NCBI GenBank assembly: GCA_938073905.1 | Contig: CALJEN010000009.1 | Coordinates: forward strand, 1 to 64,000 | From: an uncultured Sulfolobales archaeon | Lineage (GTDB): Archaea; Thermoproteota; Thermoprotei_A; Sulfolobales; NBVN01 | Length of the DNA: 64,000 nucleotides | Direction of reading: 5' to 3' | Part shown: positions 40,187 through 48,885 of the stretch, one piece after another | How positions within the stretch are numbered: the first letter of the stretch is position 1 | How the letters are laid out: each line of letters begins with the position of its first letter | The notes under the pieces: model-generated | The model's database searches: none | Seen by the model: the letters and a program-made list of their open reading frames with translations, nothing else | Told to the model about the DNA's origin: nothing | Translations under genes and position numbers: made by a program

Positions 40187-42572
40187 GATAGTGGGCATAG
40201 ACTGCCCCACCTGCGTCTACTCGATCCAGGGGAGCCTGAGGAAGCTGAGGGGCCTCCGCAGCGCCGAGATAGACCCCTCCTCCGGGGAGGCCGTCCTGGA
40301 GTACGAGAGCGGGGAGTGCGGTCTCGGGGACGTCTACAGGGCCATCAGGGAGGCCGGCTACGACGTGCTCAAGGAGAGGCTTCTCCTCTCCCTCCGAGAC
40401 CTGGACGAGAGCGAGGTCGGTGCGGTCGAGTCCAGGATCTCGGCGGTCCCCGGAGTGCTCGAGTGCCGTGTGTCCCCCGTGACGAAGCTCGCGAGCGTCG
40501 CGTACAACCCCCTCACCACCAGCGGGGACGAGCTGGTCGAGAGGATCGGGAGCCTCGGGATAGAGGTGGTCGGCCTCGCGGAGGAGGCCCCCTCCCGGAG
40601 GCTCGGGGAGAGGCTCCTGCTCCCGAGGAGGCTCGCGGCGTTCTCTATAGGGCTCTTCGCGGTCGCGTACGCTATGGTCGGCATGCGCTACGAGCTGCTC
40701 CCGCACCGCGAGAGCGAGCTCCTCCTGGCTCCGCTGGCCGCCGCGGCCGTGACCCTGGGGCTGGACATAGTGGTCAGGGGCTACAGGTCTCTGGCGAGGC
40801 TCTCCCCGACCATGGACTCCCTCGTGGCGCTGTCCGTGTCCACGACCCTCGCGGCGGGGCTCGCGGGAGTCCTCGGGCTCGTGGAGTGGCGCGGGGGTCT
40901 CCACAGCGCCTCTTTCTTCGAGGCCTCGGCCGGAGTGATAGGGTTCGTGGGTCTCGGGAGGTACCTGGAGGAGAGGCTGAGGAGGAGGGCCTTCAGGTCT
41001 CTCGAGGAGCTGGCAGGGACGCTCTACGGGAGGGCTAGGGTGGTCGAGAACGGGGAGGTGCGGGAGAAGAGCGTCTCGAGCGTGTCGCCCGGGGAGATCG
41101 TGGAGGTCAAGGCCGGGGAGATCGTGCCCGTGGACGGGGTCGTCGTCGAGGGCTGGGGCTACGTGGACGAGTCCAGCTTCACCGGAGAGCCCGTCCCCAG
41201 GCTCAAGAGGGCCGAGACGAGGGACCCCGTGCTGGCCGGCAGCGTCCTGACGAGCGGGTACCTGAGGGTCAGGACGACGAGGGCCTCCAGAGACACCGCC
41301 CTCTACTACATCGTCGAGACCGTCAGGGAGGCCCAGTTCTACAAGCCAAGGGTCGTGAGGCTCGCCGACAAGACCGTGGGGCTCCTCACGTGGGCCGTCG
41401 TGGCGGTGGCCTCTCTGACGCTGGTCTACTGGTGGGCCGTAGCAGGAGAGCCAGCCCTCGCGCTGACCTTCGCAGCGGCCGTGCTGGCCGTGGCGTGCCC
41501 GTGCGCTCTCGGGATAGCCGTCCCGATGGTCGTCTCGATAGCCGTCCTGAGGGCCGCCAGGAGCGGCATACTGATGAGGCGCGGAGACGCCTTCGAGAGG
41601 GCCACCGAGGTGGGAACCGTGGTGCTCGACAAGACGGGGACTCTGACCCTCGGGAGGCCCTCGGTCCGCGCGCTCCACCTGGTCGACGGGTCTCTCGACG
41701 AGGGACTGGTGCTCAGGTACGCCTGCGGAGTCGAGTCCAGGAGCGAGCACCCGATCTCGAGGGCCCTGCTGGAGTACTGCGCGGAGAGGGGCGTCGGAGC
41801 GGAGGACCCGTCGGAGTTCGTCCACATGCCGGGAATGGGGGTCGTGGGCGTCGTCAACAGGACAATGGTGGCCGTCGGGAACCTGGAGCTCGCGGAGAGG
41901 TCTGGAGCAGCGTACGACAGCAGGGTCGCGGAGCTGGTCAGGGAGATCGGGAGCAGGGGCTCTACCGCCGTCCTCGTGGCCGTGGGGGGCAGGGTCTCGG
42001 CCGTCGTCGAGGTCGGGGACACGCTCAGGCCGGAGGCTCGGGAGGTCGTCGGGGAGCTCAAGTCGAGGGGCCTGAAGGTGGGCCTTGCGAGCGGGGACAC
42101 GGAGGCCAGCGCGGGGTACTACTCGAGGCTCCTGGGCCTCGACTTCGCGTTCTCGGAGCTGAAGCCCGACGACAAGGCGGAGCTGGTGAAGGAGATGCAG
42201 GGCAGGGGGCTCAGGGTCATGTTCGTCGGGGACGGGGTCAACGACGCACCGGCAATATCCTCTTCGTTCCTCGGAGTGGCCGTCGGCAGCGGCTCCGAGA
42301 TCTCGAGGGAGTCCGGAGACGTCGTCCTGACCAGAAGCAGGCTGACCGACCTGGTCTCGTTCCTCGAGCTGAGCGGGGCCGTCAGGAGGAAGTCCGCAGA
42401 GAACATCGCGTGGGCCTTCGTCTACAACGCTGTGCTGATCCCGATCGCGGCGGGCCTGCTCTACCCGAGCCACGGCCTCTTCATCAGGCCCGAGATGGCA
42501 GCGCTGGCCATGGTGCTGAGCGACGTGAGCGTCGTCCTGAACGCCGCGACGCTGCTCGCGAGGAGGGTCTAG
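40161..42572 (+). CDS. P1B-type heavy-metal-transporting ATPase (CPC type, copper-like)
   Basis: The 803-residue pump starts with a heavy-metal-associated domain bearing CPTC (about residues 15-18). A second HMA-like fold without cysteines follows (about 78-145). The actuator motif is TGEP, the transmembrane metal site is Cys446-Pro-Cys448, the phosphorylation site is DKTGT (Asp490), then SEHP, and the hinge GDGVND. About eight membrane helices are present. The CPC motif fits Cu+ (or Ag+) export. Start GTG 40161 overlaps the YHS gene, which may serve as its metal donor. Confidence 0.95.
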   Translation: MTVVRERIRIVGIDCPTCVYSIQGSLRKLRGLRSAEIDPSSGEAVLEYESGECGLGDVYRAIREAGYDVLKERLLLSLRDLDESEVGAVESRISAVPGVLECRVSPVTKLASVAYNPLTTSGDELVERIGSLGIEVVGLAEEAPSRRLGERLLLPRRLAAFSIGLFAVAYAMVGMRYELLPHRESELLLAPLAAAAVTLGLDIVVRGYRSLARLSPTMDSLVALSVSTTLAAGLAGVLGLVEWRGGLHSASFFEASAGVIGFVGLGRYLEERLRRRAFRSLEELAGTLYGRARVVENGEVREKSVSSVSPGEIVEVKAGEIVPVDGVVVEGWGYVDESSFTGEPVPRLKRAETRDPVLAGSVLTSGYLRVRTTRASRDTALYYIVETVREAQFYKPRVVRLADKTVGLLTWAVVAVASLTLVYWWAVAGEPALALTFAAAVLAVACPCALGIAVPMVVSIAVLRAARSGILMRRGDAFERATEVGTVVLDKTGTLTLGRPSVRALHLVDGSLDEGLVLRYACGVESRSEHPISRALLEYCAERGVGAEDPSEFVHMPGMGVVGVVNRTMVAVGNLELAERSGAAYDSRVAELVREIGSRGSTAVLVAVGGRVSAVVEVGDTLRPEAREVVGELKSRGLKVGLASGDTEASAGYYSRLLGLDFAFSELKPDDKAELVKEMQGRGLRVMFVGDGVNDAPAISSSFLGVAVGSGSEISRESGDVVLTRSRLTDLVSFLELSGAVRRKSAENIAWAFVYNAVLIPIAAGLLYPSHGLFIRPEMAALAMVLSDVSVVLNAATLLARRV

Positions 42573-42585
42573 CCCTCCCGACTCC

Positions 42586-44019
42586 CTAGACCAGGGCCGA
42601 CACGATCGGTGCGCAGACCAGCACCGTCAGAGCCACCGCCAGGGGTATCAGCAGGAGACCGGCCTTGGCCATCTCGTAGTTCCTGAAGTAGCCGAACGAG
42701 TACGCTATAGCGTTCGGCGGAGTGCTCGCCGGGAGGACGAAAGCTAGGGAAGACCCCACGCCGGCGACCACTCCGGCGACCCTGGGGTCTAGCCCCAGTG
42801 CCGAGGCTATCCCCAGAGCCACCGGGACCATGGCCGACGCCGTCGCCGTTATGCTGCAGAAGACGGTCGTGCTCAGAGCAGCCACGGCCGCCAGGGCGGC
42901 CACGGCCGCGTAGGGGTTCGCACCGGCCAGGCGGGCCGCCACCGCGCTGCTCAGGAACGATACGACCCCCGTCTCGCGGAGGCCCTCGCCAAGAGCCAGT
43001 CCGCCCGCGACCAGCAGGAGGACGCCCCAGTCGACCTCCTTGGACAGCTCCCTCCAGTCCAGCACCCCGACCGCGGGTGCCGTGAAGAGCACCACGGCCA
43101 GCAGGGAGACCACGTAGGTCCAGTCCGCCGCCCAGGAGGAGCCCCGGAAGGCCGAGGAGACCAGGGGGTCTAGGAGCCACAGGAGCGCGACCAGGAGGAA
43201 GAGAGCTACGGCCCTCCTCTGGATGCCGGTGAGCCTCCCGAGCGCGCCGAGCTCCCTCCTGATCCTCTCCGAGCCCCCGGCTATCACCCTGCTCTCGGGT
43301 GGGTAGAGCAGCAGGAGGAGCCCCCAGGTGGCCAGGGTCAGGGCGAGCACCACCGGCACTCCCCAGGCCATCCACGCGGCGAACCCTATCCTAGTCCCGG
43401 TGACCCTCTCGACGTTGTCTATGGCTATCGGCACCGGGGGCGTCCCCACGGGAGTCCCGAGGCCCCCTATGGTGGCAGCGTAGGCCACTCCTATCATCAC
43501 CGCCTTGCCCAGGTTGCTCCCACCCTTCCCGGCTCCGGAGAGCTCCAGGATCCCCGCCGCCACGGGGGCCATCAGGGCGGCCGCCGCGGTGTTCGGTATC
43601 CACATCGAGAGGGCCGCTGTGGCCAGCATAGTCCCCAGCATCAGCCTGTCGGCCCTGTCGCCGACCAGAGAGGCTATCCTGAGGCCGATCAGCCTGTCGA
43701 GGCGGTGCGCGGAGAGCCCGGCGGCTATCACGAGACCCGCAAGGACGAGCGCGTTCACCTTGGACGCCACAAACGAGATCGACCTGGCAAGGGGGAACAC
43801 CCCGTAGAGCGTCGTCAGGAGCATCACGACGACACCCGTGACGGGTATGGGGACGCACTCGGTGGCCCAGAACACTATCGCCACGACCGTTACGCCGAGC
43901 ATCGCCATGCCCCTCTGGTCTAGCCCCTCCGGTGGCGGCAGCGAGGACACTGCGTAGGCCACCGCGAGGGTGGCGAGGGCTACGAGAGCCTTGGACCAGG
44001 CGGGTCCGAGCCTCCTCAC
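42586..44019 (-). CDS. DASS/SLC13-family anion:sodium or proton symporter
   Basis: The open frame begins far upstream, but GTG at 44019 with GGAGGGA just before it gives 477 aa, normal for the family. About twelve membrane segments are seen. The two Ser-Asn-Thr type substrate motifs correspond to MWIPNTAAAAL and TATASAMVPVALG, and GGLGTPVGTPPVPIA and LPASTPPNAIAYSFGY match the conserved hairpin loops. Family members import dicarboxylates, sulfate or tricarboxylates; the substrate is not readable. It is convergent with the metal ATPase and divergent from the ABC operon. Confidence 0.9.
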   Translation of the reverse strand: MRRLGPAWSKALVALATLAVAYAVSSLPPPEGLDQRGMAMLGVTVVAIVFWATECVPIPVTGVVVMLLTTLYGVFPLARSISFVASKVNALVLAGLVIAAGLSAHRLDRLIGLRIASLVGDRADRLMLGTMLATAALSMWIPNTAAAALMAPVAAGILELSGAGKGGSNLGKAVMIGVAYAATIGGLGTPVGTPPVPIAIDNVERVTGTRIGFAAWMAWGVPVVLALTLATWGLLLLLYPPESRVIAGGSERIRRELGALGRLTGIQRRAVALFLLVALLWLLDPLVSSAFRGSSWAADWTYVVSLLAVVLFTAPAVGVLDWRELSKEVDWGVLLLVAGGLALGEGLRETGVVSFLSSAVAARLAGANPYAAVAALAAVAALSTTVFCSITATASAMVPVALGIASALGLDPRVAGVVAGVGSSLAFVLPASTPPNAIAYSFGYFRNYEMAKAGLLLIPLAVALTVLVCAPIVSALV

Positions 44020-44183
44020 TCTATCCCTCCCTCCCGCTCGGGGTCGGAACCCCGGTTCCCCGAGGGCTGCTCCGGCAGTCTCCGGCACCTCCGAGCCCTC
44101 CCGAGCTGAGGGCCGCACCGGGAAAAAAGCCCACCAGCGCGCCCGCGGCTTCGCGCCGGGCGCCTCTCGGGCTCTTGGACCGA

Positions 44184-44193
44184 GCATATATTC
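44184..44193 (+). promoter_or_regulatory. TATA box of the second ABC operon
   Basis: GCATATATTC lies about 43 nt before the GTG at 44233, between divergent genes. Confidence 0.6.
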
Positions 44194-44232
44194 CGCGAGC
44201 GCGTTGCCGGGACTGGAGAGGAGGCGGTTTCC

Positions 44233-44961
44233 GTGATATCGGTAGAGGGGGTCTCGAAGTCTTTCGGGAGCCTGAGGGCCCTCGACGGCGTCTCCTTCGA
44301 GGTCAGGAACGGGGAGGTCGTCGGCTTCGTGGGGCTCAACGGAGCCGGCAAGACGACGACCATAAGGATAGCCGTCGGAGTCTTGCCGCCGGACTCGGGG
44401 GACGTCCTGATCGACGGGTACTCGGTGACCAGGGAGAAGAGGAGGGCGTCGGAGAGGGTCGGGTGGGTGCCCGAGATCCCGATGTTCGAGAGGGACTTCA
44501 GGGCCCTCGACTACTTCGCCTACGTCGCCGGCTTCTACGGGTACTCGAGGAGCGAGGCCGTCGAGCTCGGGAGGGAGCTCATGTCGAGGTTCGGCCTCGG
44601 GGACGCGGTGCGCAGGAAGCTCGGGGAGTACTCCCAGGGGATGAGGAAGAGGTTCGCGCTCGCGCTGAGCATGATAAGAGACCCACCCAACTTCATCTTC
44701 GACGAGGTGCTGAACGGCCTCGACCCCCAGGGGATAGCGTTCTTCAGGCAGATGGCCGCGGAGTTCAGGAGGGCAGGCAAGGCAGTCCTCTTCTCCTCCC
44801 ACATACTGTCCGAGGTGGAGGAGATAGCCGACAGGGTAGTCTTCATACACAGGGGGAGGATAGTGGCTGACATGAGCATCGACGAGATTAGGAGCAGGGT
44901 CGGGCGAGACCAGAGGGCCCTCGAGGAGTTCTTCTTCAAGCTCGTGGGTGTCGGGCAGTGA
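44233..44961 (+). CDS. ABC transporter ATP-binding protein, drug/ABC-2 exporter type
   Basis: The 242-residue ATPase has Walker A GLNGAGKTTT, the Q-loop GWVPEIPMFERDFRALDYFAY, the signature YSQGMRKRFALALSMI, Walker B FIFDEVLNGLDPQG and switch SSHILSEVE. Walker B reads DEVLNGLD, the degenerate form common in ABC-2 exporters, in place of DEPTSGLD. The stop overlaps the permease start by 4 nt (GTGA). The pair should export or flip an unknown compound. Confidence 0.93.
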   Translation: MISVEGVSKSFGSLRALDGVSFEVRNGEVVGFVGLNGAGKTTTIRIAVGVLPPDSGDVLIDGYSVTREKRRASERVGWVPEIPMFERDFRALDYFAYVAGFYGYSRSEAVELGRELMSRFGLGDAVRRKLGEYSQGMRKRFALALSMIRDPPNFIFDEVLNGLDPQGIAFFRQMAAEFRRAGKAVLFSSHILSEVEEIADRVVFIHRGRIVADMSIDEIRSRVGRDQRALEEFFFKLVGVGQ

Positions 44962-46580
44962 GGGCAGGCCCCGTCCTCTACGACCTCAGGAGGTCCGTGC
45001 TGAGGGTATCCACCCTCGTCCTCCTGGCGCTGGCCATCGTGGCCGGTGCGGGGATGACCTACCTGCTCAGGGTATCGATCCTCCAGGGAGGCGTGGCGCT
45101 GGAGGACGTGAACTTCATGGGGGCCCTCGCCGTGACGGAGGGGAGGGCCTACCTAGTCGGGGTCTCCTTCGACAGCTACGGGAGACCCCTCGAGGGCATC
45201 AGGGTGGAGCTCCTCGTGATGGGGAGGGTCGTCGCGGAGGCGGTCTCGAGCGGGGAGGGCCTCGTGGTGGTCGAGGTCAGCGTCAGGAAGCTGCTGGAGG
45301 AGGCCGCGGCGGCCCCCGGTGCCCCGGTCGCCGTCCAGCCCGCGGCCCTGCCCGTGCCCGCTCTGCGCCTGACCAGGGGCTCGGTGAACCTGACCGCCAG
45401 CGCGACTCCCGAGGGGTGGGAGCTCCCCGGTCCCAGAGGCGTGGTGTCGTTCAAGAGGGTGAGCGCGCACGTTCTCGACCTGGGAGTCCGCCCGGAGGCC
45501 TACCGGCGGAGCCTGGGAGAGGCCCCCCTGGTCTACCTGGACTCGACGGTCCTGAAGACCGGAGACGGGAGGGTCGTGGCGGTGGTCTTCGGGTTCTCGC
45601 TCGACGGCGGGAGCCCGAGAGCCGTCGGGCAGCCGCTCTGCTACAACGTGAGCCGTGTCGCGATCTCCGCCGGGCTAGTGGCCATGGCTGGCGGGCTTCT
45701 CCTCGAGGTCTACGATCCTCCGCAGGTCCCGGCGAACGCCACTATGGCGTGCCGCGGGAGCCTGGAGAGCTTCTGGGGCAGGCTCGACCTCGGAGTCCCG
45801 GAGGAGCTCGCGGTAGGCGCCGGTGCGCGCCTCCTGATCATCGGGGTCGGCTCTCCCGGAGAATACGAGTACTACTCGGGGACGGTGTTCACCCGGAGCT
45901 CGAGGGCCCTCCGGGCGGTGGCCCTCTCGCTGTCCGGCTCGATAAGCGTAGTGCTCCAGGTGTTCGCCATAGCCGCGGTCTACCTCTCCAACCAGCTGAT
46001 GGCGAGGCCGAGGTCTTCCGGAGAGCTGGAGTTCGTGCTCTCGGGGCCCGTTACGAGGGTCGACCTCTTCGTCTGCAGGTACGCGGCCCAGCTCATGGCC
46101 TTCGCAGCGATGACCGCGGTCTTCGCGCTGGCCCTCCAGGTCTTCTGCGGCGCGCTGCTCGGGGTCTCGCTCGACGCGGAGTCCCTCGCCTACGTCTTCG
46201 CGGCGGCCTTCCTGACCATGGCGGCCTTCCTGTCCCTCTCCTACTCGATGGCCTCCTCTCTCAGGTCCGGCCTCTACATGGCGGTCGCGGTGGCGGCCTA
46301 CGTAGTGTTCATGCTGTTCTGGGACGCCCTCATGTACGTCGTAGGGTTCTCCCTCGGGGCGAGGGGGTACCAGGAGATCTCCGAGTTTGCCTCGAGGAGC
46401 GTCTACTTCAACCCGAGGGTAGCCGGGGCGTTCTTCGCGGAGAGGCTCCAGACGAGTGTCCTGGGGACTCAGGGAGTCCTAGACCCCCTCCTCGCTGCCC
46501 TGTCGATCGCCGCGTGGATCGCCGTCCCACCGCTCATCGCCTACCTGAGGTTCAGGAGGATCCCGCTGTACTCGACGTAG
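44958..46580 (+). CDS. ABC-2-type membrane permease with large extracytoplasmic domain
   Basis: The 540-residue protein has an N-terminal helix (TLVLLALAIVAGAGMTYLL), an extracytoplasmic region of about 270 residues with a carboxypeptidase-regulatory-like beta stretch (GVSFDSYGRPLEGIRVELLVMG), and five or six C-terminal helices beginning at VALSLSGSISVVLQVFAIAAVYL. This is the plan of ABC-2 permeases of the Gly-rich or multicopper-associated type. No binding-protein gene is adjacent. It ends 19 nt before the convergent NamZ-like gene. Confidence 0.8.
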   Translation: MRAGPVLYDLRRSVLRVSTLVLLALAIVAGAGMTYLLRVSILQGGVALEDVNFMGALAVTEGRAYLVGVSFDSYGRPLEGIRVELLVMGRVVAEAVSSGEGLVVVEVSVRKLLEEAAAAPGAPVAVQPAALPVPALRLTRGSVNLTASATPEGWELPGPRGVVSFKRVSAHVLDLGVRPEAYRRSLGEAPLVYLDSTVLKTGDGRVVAVVFGFSLDGGSPRAVGQPLCYNVSRVAISAGLVAMAGGLLLEVYDPPQVPANATMACRGSLESFWGRLDLGVPEELAVGAGARLLIIGVGSPGEYEYYSGTVFTRSSRALRAVALSLSGSISVVLQVFAIAAVYLSNQLMARPRSSGELEFVLSGPVTRVDLFVCRYAAQLMAFAAMTAVFALALQVFCGALLGVSLDAESLAYVFAAAFLTMAAFLSLSYSMASSLRSGLYMAVAVAAYVVFMLFWDALMYVVGFSLGARGYQEISEFASRSVYFNPRVAGAFFAERLQTSVLGTQGVLDPLLAALSIAAWIAVPPLIAYLRFRRIPLYST

Positions 46581-46599
46581 GGGTCGCGCGGGCGGGGCA

Positions 46600-47823
46600 C
46601 TAGGGGCTCAGCCCGCCCTCGTAGAGGAGGACTCTCCTAGCCCTCTCCACGTAGGCCTCCCTCTGCCTCCTCCACTCCTCCTCGGCCTCCCCCACCTCCC
46701 TCAGTCCCTCGACGCACTCCCTGACGCTCACCGACCCGGCCAGGTAGTCCATGGCGTAGCGGCTGGCTCTCGCCGACCAGCGCAGGTAGTCCTTGAGGTA
46801 CTCGACCCTCTCCTCGTCCTCCTCGGTCAGGAGGGAGAACCTGTCGCCGTAGAGCTCCCTGACGGTCTTGAGGACTCTGACGAACGTAGTGAAGGGCCTG
46901 AAGGATGTCCTGTCGGTCACGTGGACGTAGACCCCGCTCACCTCGACCCCCCTGTACTTGCTAGCCCACGGGACGAACTTGACCGGTCTGAAGAGGACTC
47001 CGGGCAGCCCCAGGCCGTTCAGGGCCTCCGCGAGCTCCCTGGCTCTGATCCACGGCGCCCCTATCTGGAGGAACGGGGAGGCCGTCCCCCTCCCCTCCGA
47101 GAGGTTGGTGGCCTCCACGAGGCAGGCCCCCGCGTAGACGAGGGCCGTCTCGAGGTTCGGGATGTTGGGAGAAGGGGGGACCCACGGGAGCCCCGTCTCG
47201 TCGAACCACATCTCCCTCCTCCACCCCCCCAGCCTGGCCACGAGCACCTCGCCTCCCAGCCCCTCCACCCTCGAGTAGTAGAGGGCGAGCTCCCCGGGGG
47301 TCAGACCGTAGCGCGCCGGCACGCTGGCGATTCCCGTGAAGGAGCGGAGGGAGGGGTCGAGGACGGGCCCCTCGGTCGCGGCACCGGTCAGGGGACTGGG
47401 TCTGTCGAGGACTAGGAGGGGCGTCCCGGCTCTAGAGCAGGCGGCGACGGTGTAGTAGAGGGTCGTGGCGTAGGTGTACCAGCGCAGACCCAGGTCTTGG
47501 ATGTCGTAGACGACGAGGTCTAGCCTCCGGACCTCCTCCACCGGGGGCTCGAGGACCTCCCCGTACAGGCTGTAGACCCTGGCTCCGTACCCCGAGTCGA
47601 GCCCTCCTGCCAAGAGCTCTCCGGCCGCCGCGTGACCCCAGAGGCCGTGCTCGGGGGTGAAGACGACCTCCACCCGCCCGAGCCTCCCGGCCACCTCCAG
47701 CAGGTGCTCCATAGCCGGCGACACGCCGGTCTGGTTCGTGACGATGCCGAGCCTCCTCCCGGCCAGAATCTTGGGGAGGTCTCGGCTCTCGATCCCGACC
47801 CTGACCCTCTCTCTCCAGACCAT
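46600..47823 (-). CDS. NamZ/YbbC-like exo-beta-N-acetylmuramidase (DUF1343, GH171)
   Basis: The frame is open upstream, but ATG at 47823, 5 nt after the kinase stop, gives 407 aa, matching the family. Motifs: GIVTNQTGVS, VFTPEHGLWG (Glu58 in the PEHG motif, a likely catalytic or key residue), DIQDLGLRWYTY, LVLDRPSPL, SPNIPNLETALVYAGACLVEATNLSEGRGT and GAPWI. In Bacillus the homologue removes terminal N-acetylmuramic acid from murein fragments. There is no signal peptide, so imported oligosaccharides would be the substrate. Coupled to a BadF-type kinase and next to a beta-lactamase-fold hydrolase. Confidence 0.9.
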   Translation of the reverse strand: MVWRERVRVGIESRDLPKILAGRRLGIVTNQTGVSPAMEHLLEVAGRLGRVEVVFTPEHGLWGHAAAGELLAGGLDSGYGARVYSLYGEVLEPPVEEVRRLDLVVYDIQDLGLRWYTYATTLYYTVAACSRAGTPLLVLDRPSPLTGAATEGPVLDPSLRSFTGIASVPARYGLTPGELALYYSRVEGLGGEVLVARLGGWRREMWFDETGLPWVPPSPNIPNLETALVYAGACLVEATNLSEGRGTASPFLQIGAPWIRARELAEALNGLGLPGVLFRPVKFVPWASKYRGVEVSGVYVHVTDRTSFRPFTTFVRVLKTVRELYGDRFSLLTEEDEERVEYLKDYLRWSARASRYAMDYLAGSVSVRECVEGLREVGEAEEEWRRQREAYVERARRVLLYEGGLSP

Positions 47824-47828
47824 CCCGG

Positions 47829-48809
47829 TCACCGGGCGCGCGGACTGCCGCGGAGCTGCTCTCCCGACACCTCGACCTCGACCTTCTCGAGAACCCCGCT
47901 CCCGAGACCCTCGACCGAGCCCAGGTAGTAGAGCACGCAGCCGAGGAGGGGAGGAGCCCGCCTCACCTCGAACCTCCTGCCCCTCCTCGACTCCACCTCG
48001 AGCCTCAGGGCCTCCGAGAGGGGCCTGCAGCCGAGGATCACGCTGCCCGTCCCGTAGACCGAGACCCCGCTCTCGAACCCCAGCCTCCTCTCCACGGTTG
48101 AGACCATCCTCTCCAGCTCCCGGGTCGCGTCCCGAACGAGCTCGAGAGCTAGCCGGCACCCCAGCTCCGCAGCTCTGCAGGCCAGCCTGGCGAGCTCGGC
48201 GACCCTGCTCGGCACCGCGTACTCCCTGTACAGCCTGCCCAGGGCCTCGCCGACGTCGGCGACCCCCAGCTCCTCCAGGAGGAGCCCGAGGGACTCGTCG
48301 CCGGCATCGAGCCTGCCGTCGTAGCGCATCAGCGTCCTGCGGACGAACTCCCTGCCTATCCAGTAGGCGCTCCCCTCGTCGCCGAACAGGTAGCCCCAGC
48401 CGCCCACCCTGGCCTCGGCGCTCCCCCTGCGACCGTAGGCGAACGAGCCCGTCCCGGATGACACCAGGACCGCGTCGCGGCCGCGCGCGGCCGCCAGGTA
48501 CGAGGCCTCGACGTCCGTGAGGACCCAGACCCCGGCCGGGCCGAGCTCCCTCTTCAGGAGCTCCTCCACCTCCGCCCTGTACGCGGAGACGCCGGCCAGG
48601 CTGAAGACGTAGCCGCGGACGCTCCTCCCGAACTCCCCGAGAGCTGGTCTGAGGAGAGACCGGAGGTTCTCCAGGAAGACCTCCGGACCGAGGACGGCGT
48701 AGTTGAGGGGAGGGCCCTCGAAGAGAGCCAGCGCGCGACCGTCCCTCTCGAAGACCAGGGCCCTAGACCCGCTGCCTCCCCCGTCTACGGCGACAAGCAC
48801 TGCCGTCAC
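47829..48809 (-). CDS. BadF/BadG-family amino-sugar kinase (GlcNAc/MurNAc kinase-like)
   Basis: The 326-residue ASKHA-fold protein has phosphate-1 motif VAVDGGGSGSRAL, catalytic Asp in LTDVEASYLAA, phosphate-2 LVSSGTGSFAYG and the GGWGYLFGDEGSAYWIGREF motif of N-acetylglucosamine and N-acetylmuramic acid kinases (MurK-like). The adenosine motif is VYGTGSVI. It should phosphorylate an N-acetyl amino sugar in the cytosol, which fits release of such sugars by the NamZ-like enzyme encoded 5 nt downstream. A TATA box 25 nt before the start implies a leaderless message for both genes. Confidence 0.88.
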   Translation of the reverse strand: MTAVLVAVDGGGSGSRALVFERDGRALALFEGPPLNYAVLGPEVFLENLRSLLRPALGEFGRSVRGYVFSLAGVSAYRAEVEELLKRELGPAGVWVLTDVEASYLAAARGRDAVLVSSGTGSFAYGRRGSAEARVGGWGYLFGDEGSAYWIGREFVRRTLMRYDGRLDAGDESLGLLLEELGVADVGEALGRLYREYAVPSRVAELARLACRAAELGCRLALELVRDATRELERMVSTVERRLGFESGVSVYGTGSVILGCRPLSEALRLEVESRRGRRFEVRRAPPLLGCVLYYLGSVEGLGSGVLEKVEVEVSGEQLRGSPRAR

Positions 48810-48829
48810 GAACTAGGGTCGCCGCCCGC

Positions 48830-48838
48830 AATATATCC
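48830..48838 (-). promoter_or_regulatory. TATA box of the kinase-NamZ operon
   Basis: Minus-strand GGATATATT, centred about 25 nt before the start at 48809, so transcription should begin at the start codon. Confidence 0.65.
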
Positions 48839-48885
48839 GCCCGACCGACCGGAGGGCTCGCCGGCGCGAACGCCCGGAAAGGCCT

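Noticed and set aside
39948-42473. 841-codon frame antisense to the metal ATPase
   Set aside because: It is a shadow frame caused by high GC; it lacks any domain and is rich in Arg, Pro, Gly and His, while the plus strand codes a clear P1B ATPase.
44020-44850. N-terminal extension of the SLC13-type transporter frame
   Set aside because: It is antisense to the ABC ATPase and its promoter and is rich in His, Arg and Pro; GTG at 44019 gives the normal family length.
47824-48159. N-terminal extension of the NamZ-like frame
   Set aside because: It overlaps the kinase gene in another frame and shows no family similarity; ATG at 47823 follows the kinase stop by 5 nt.
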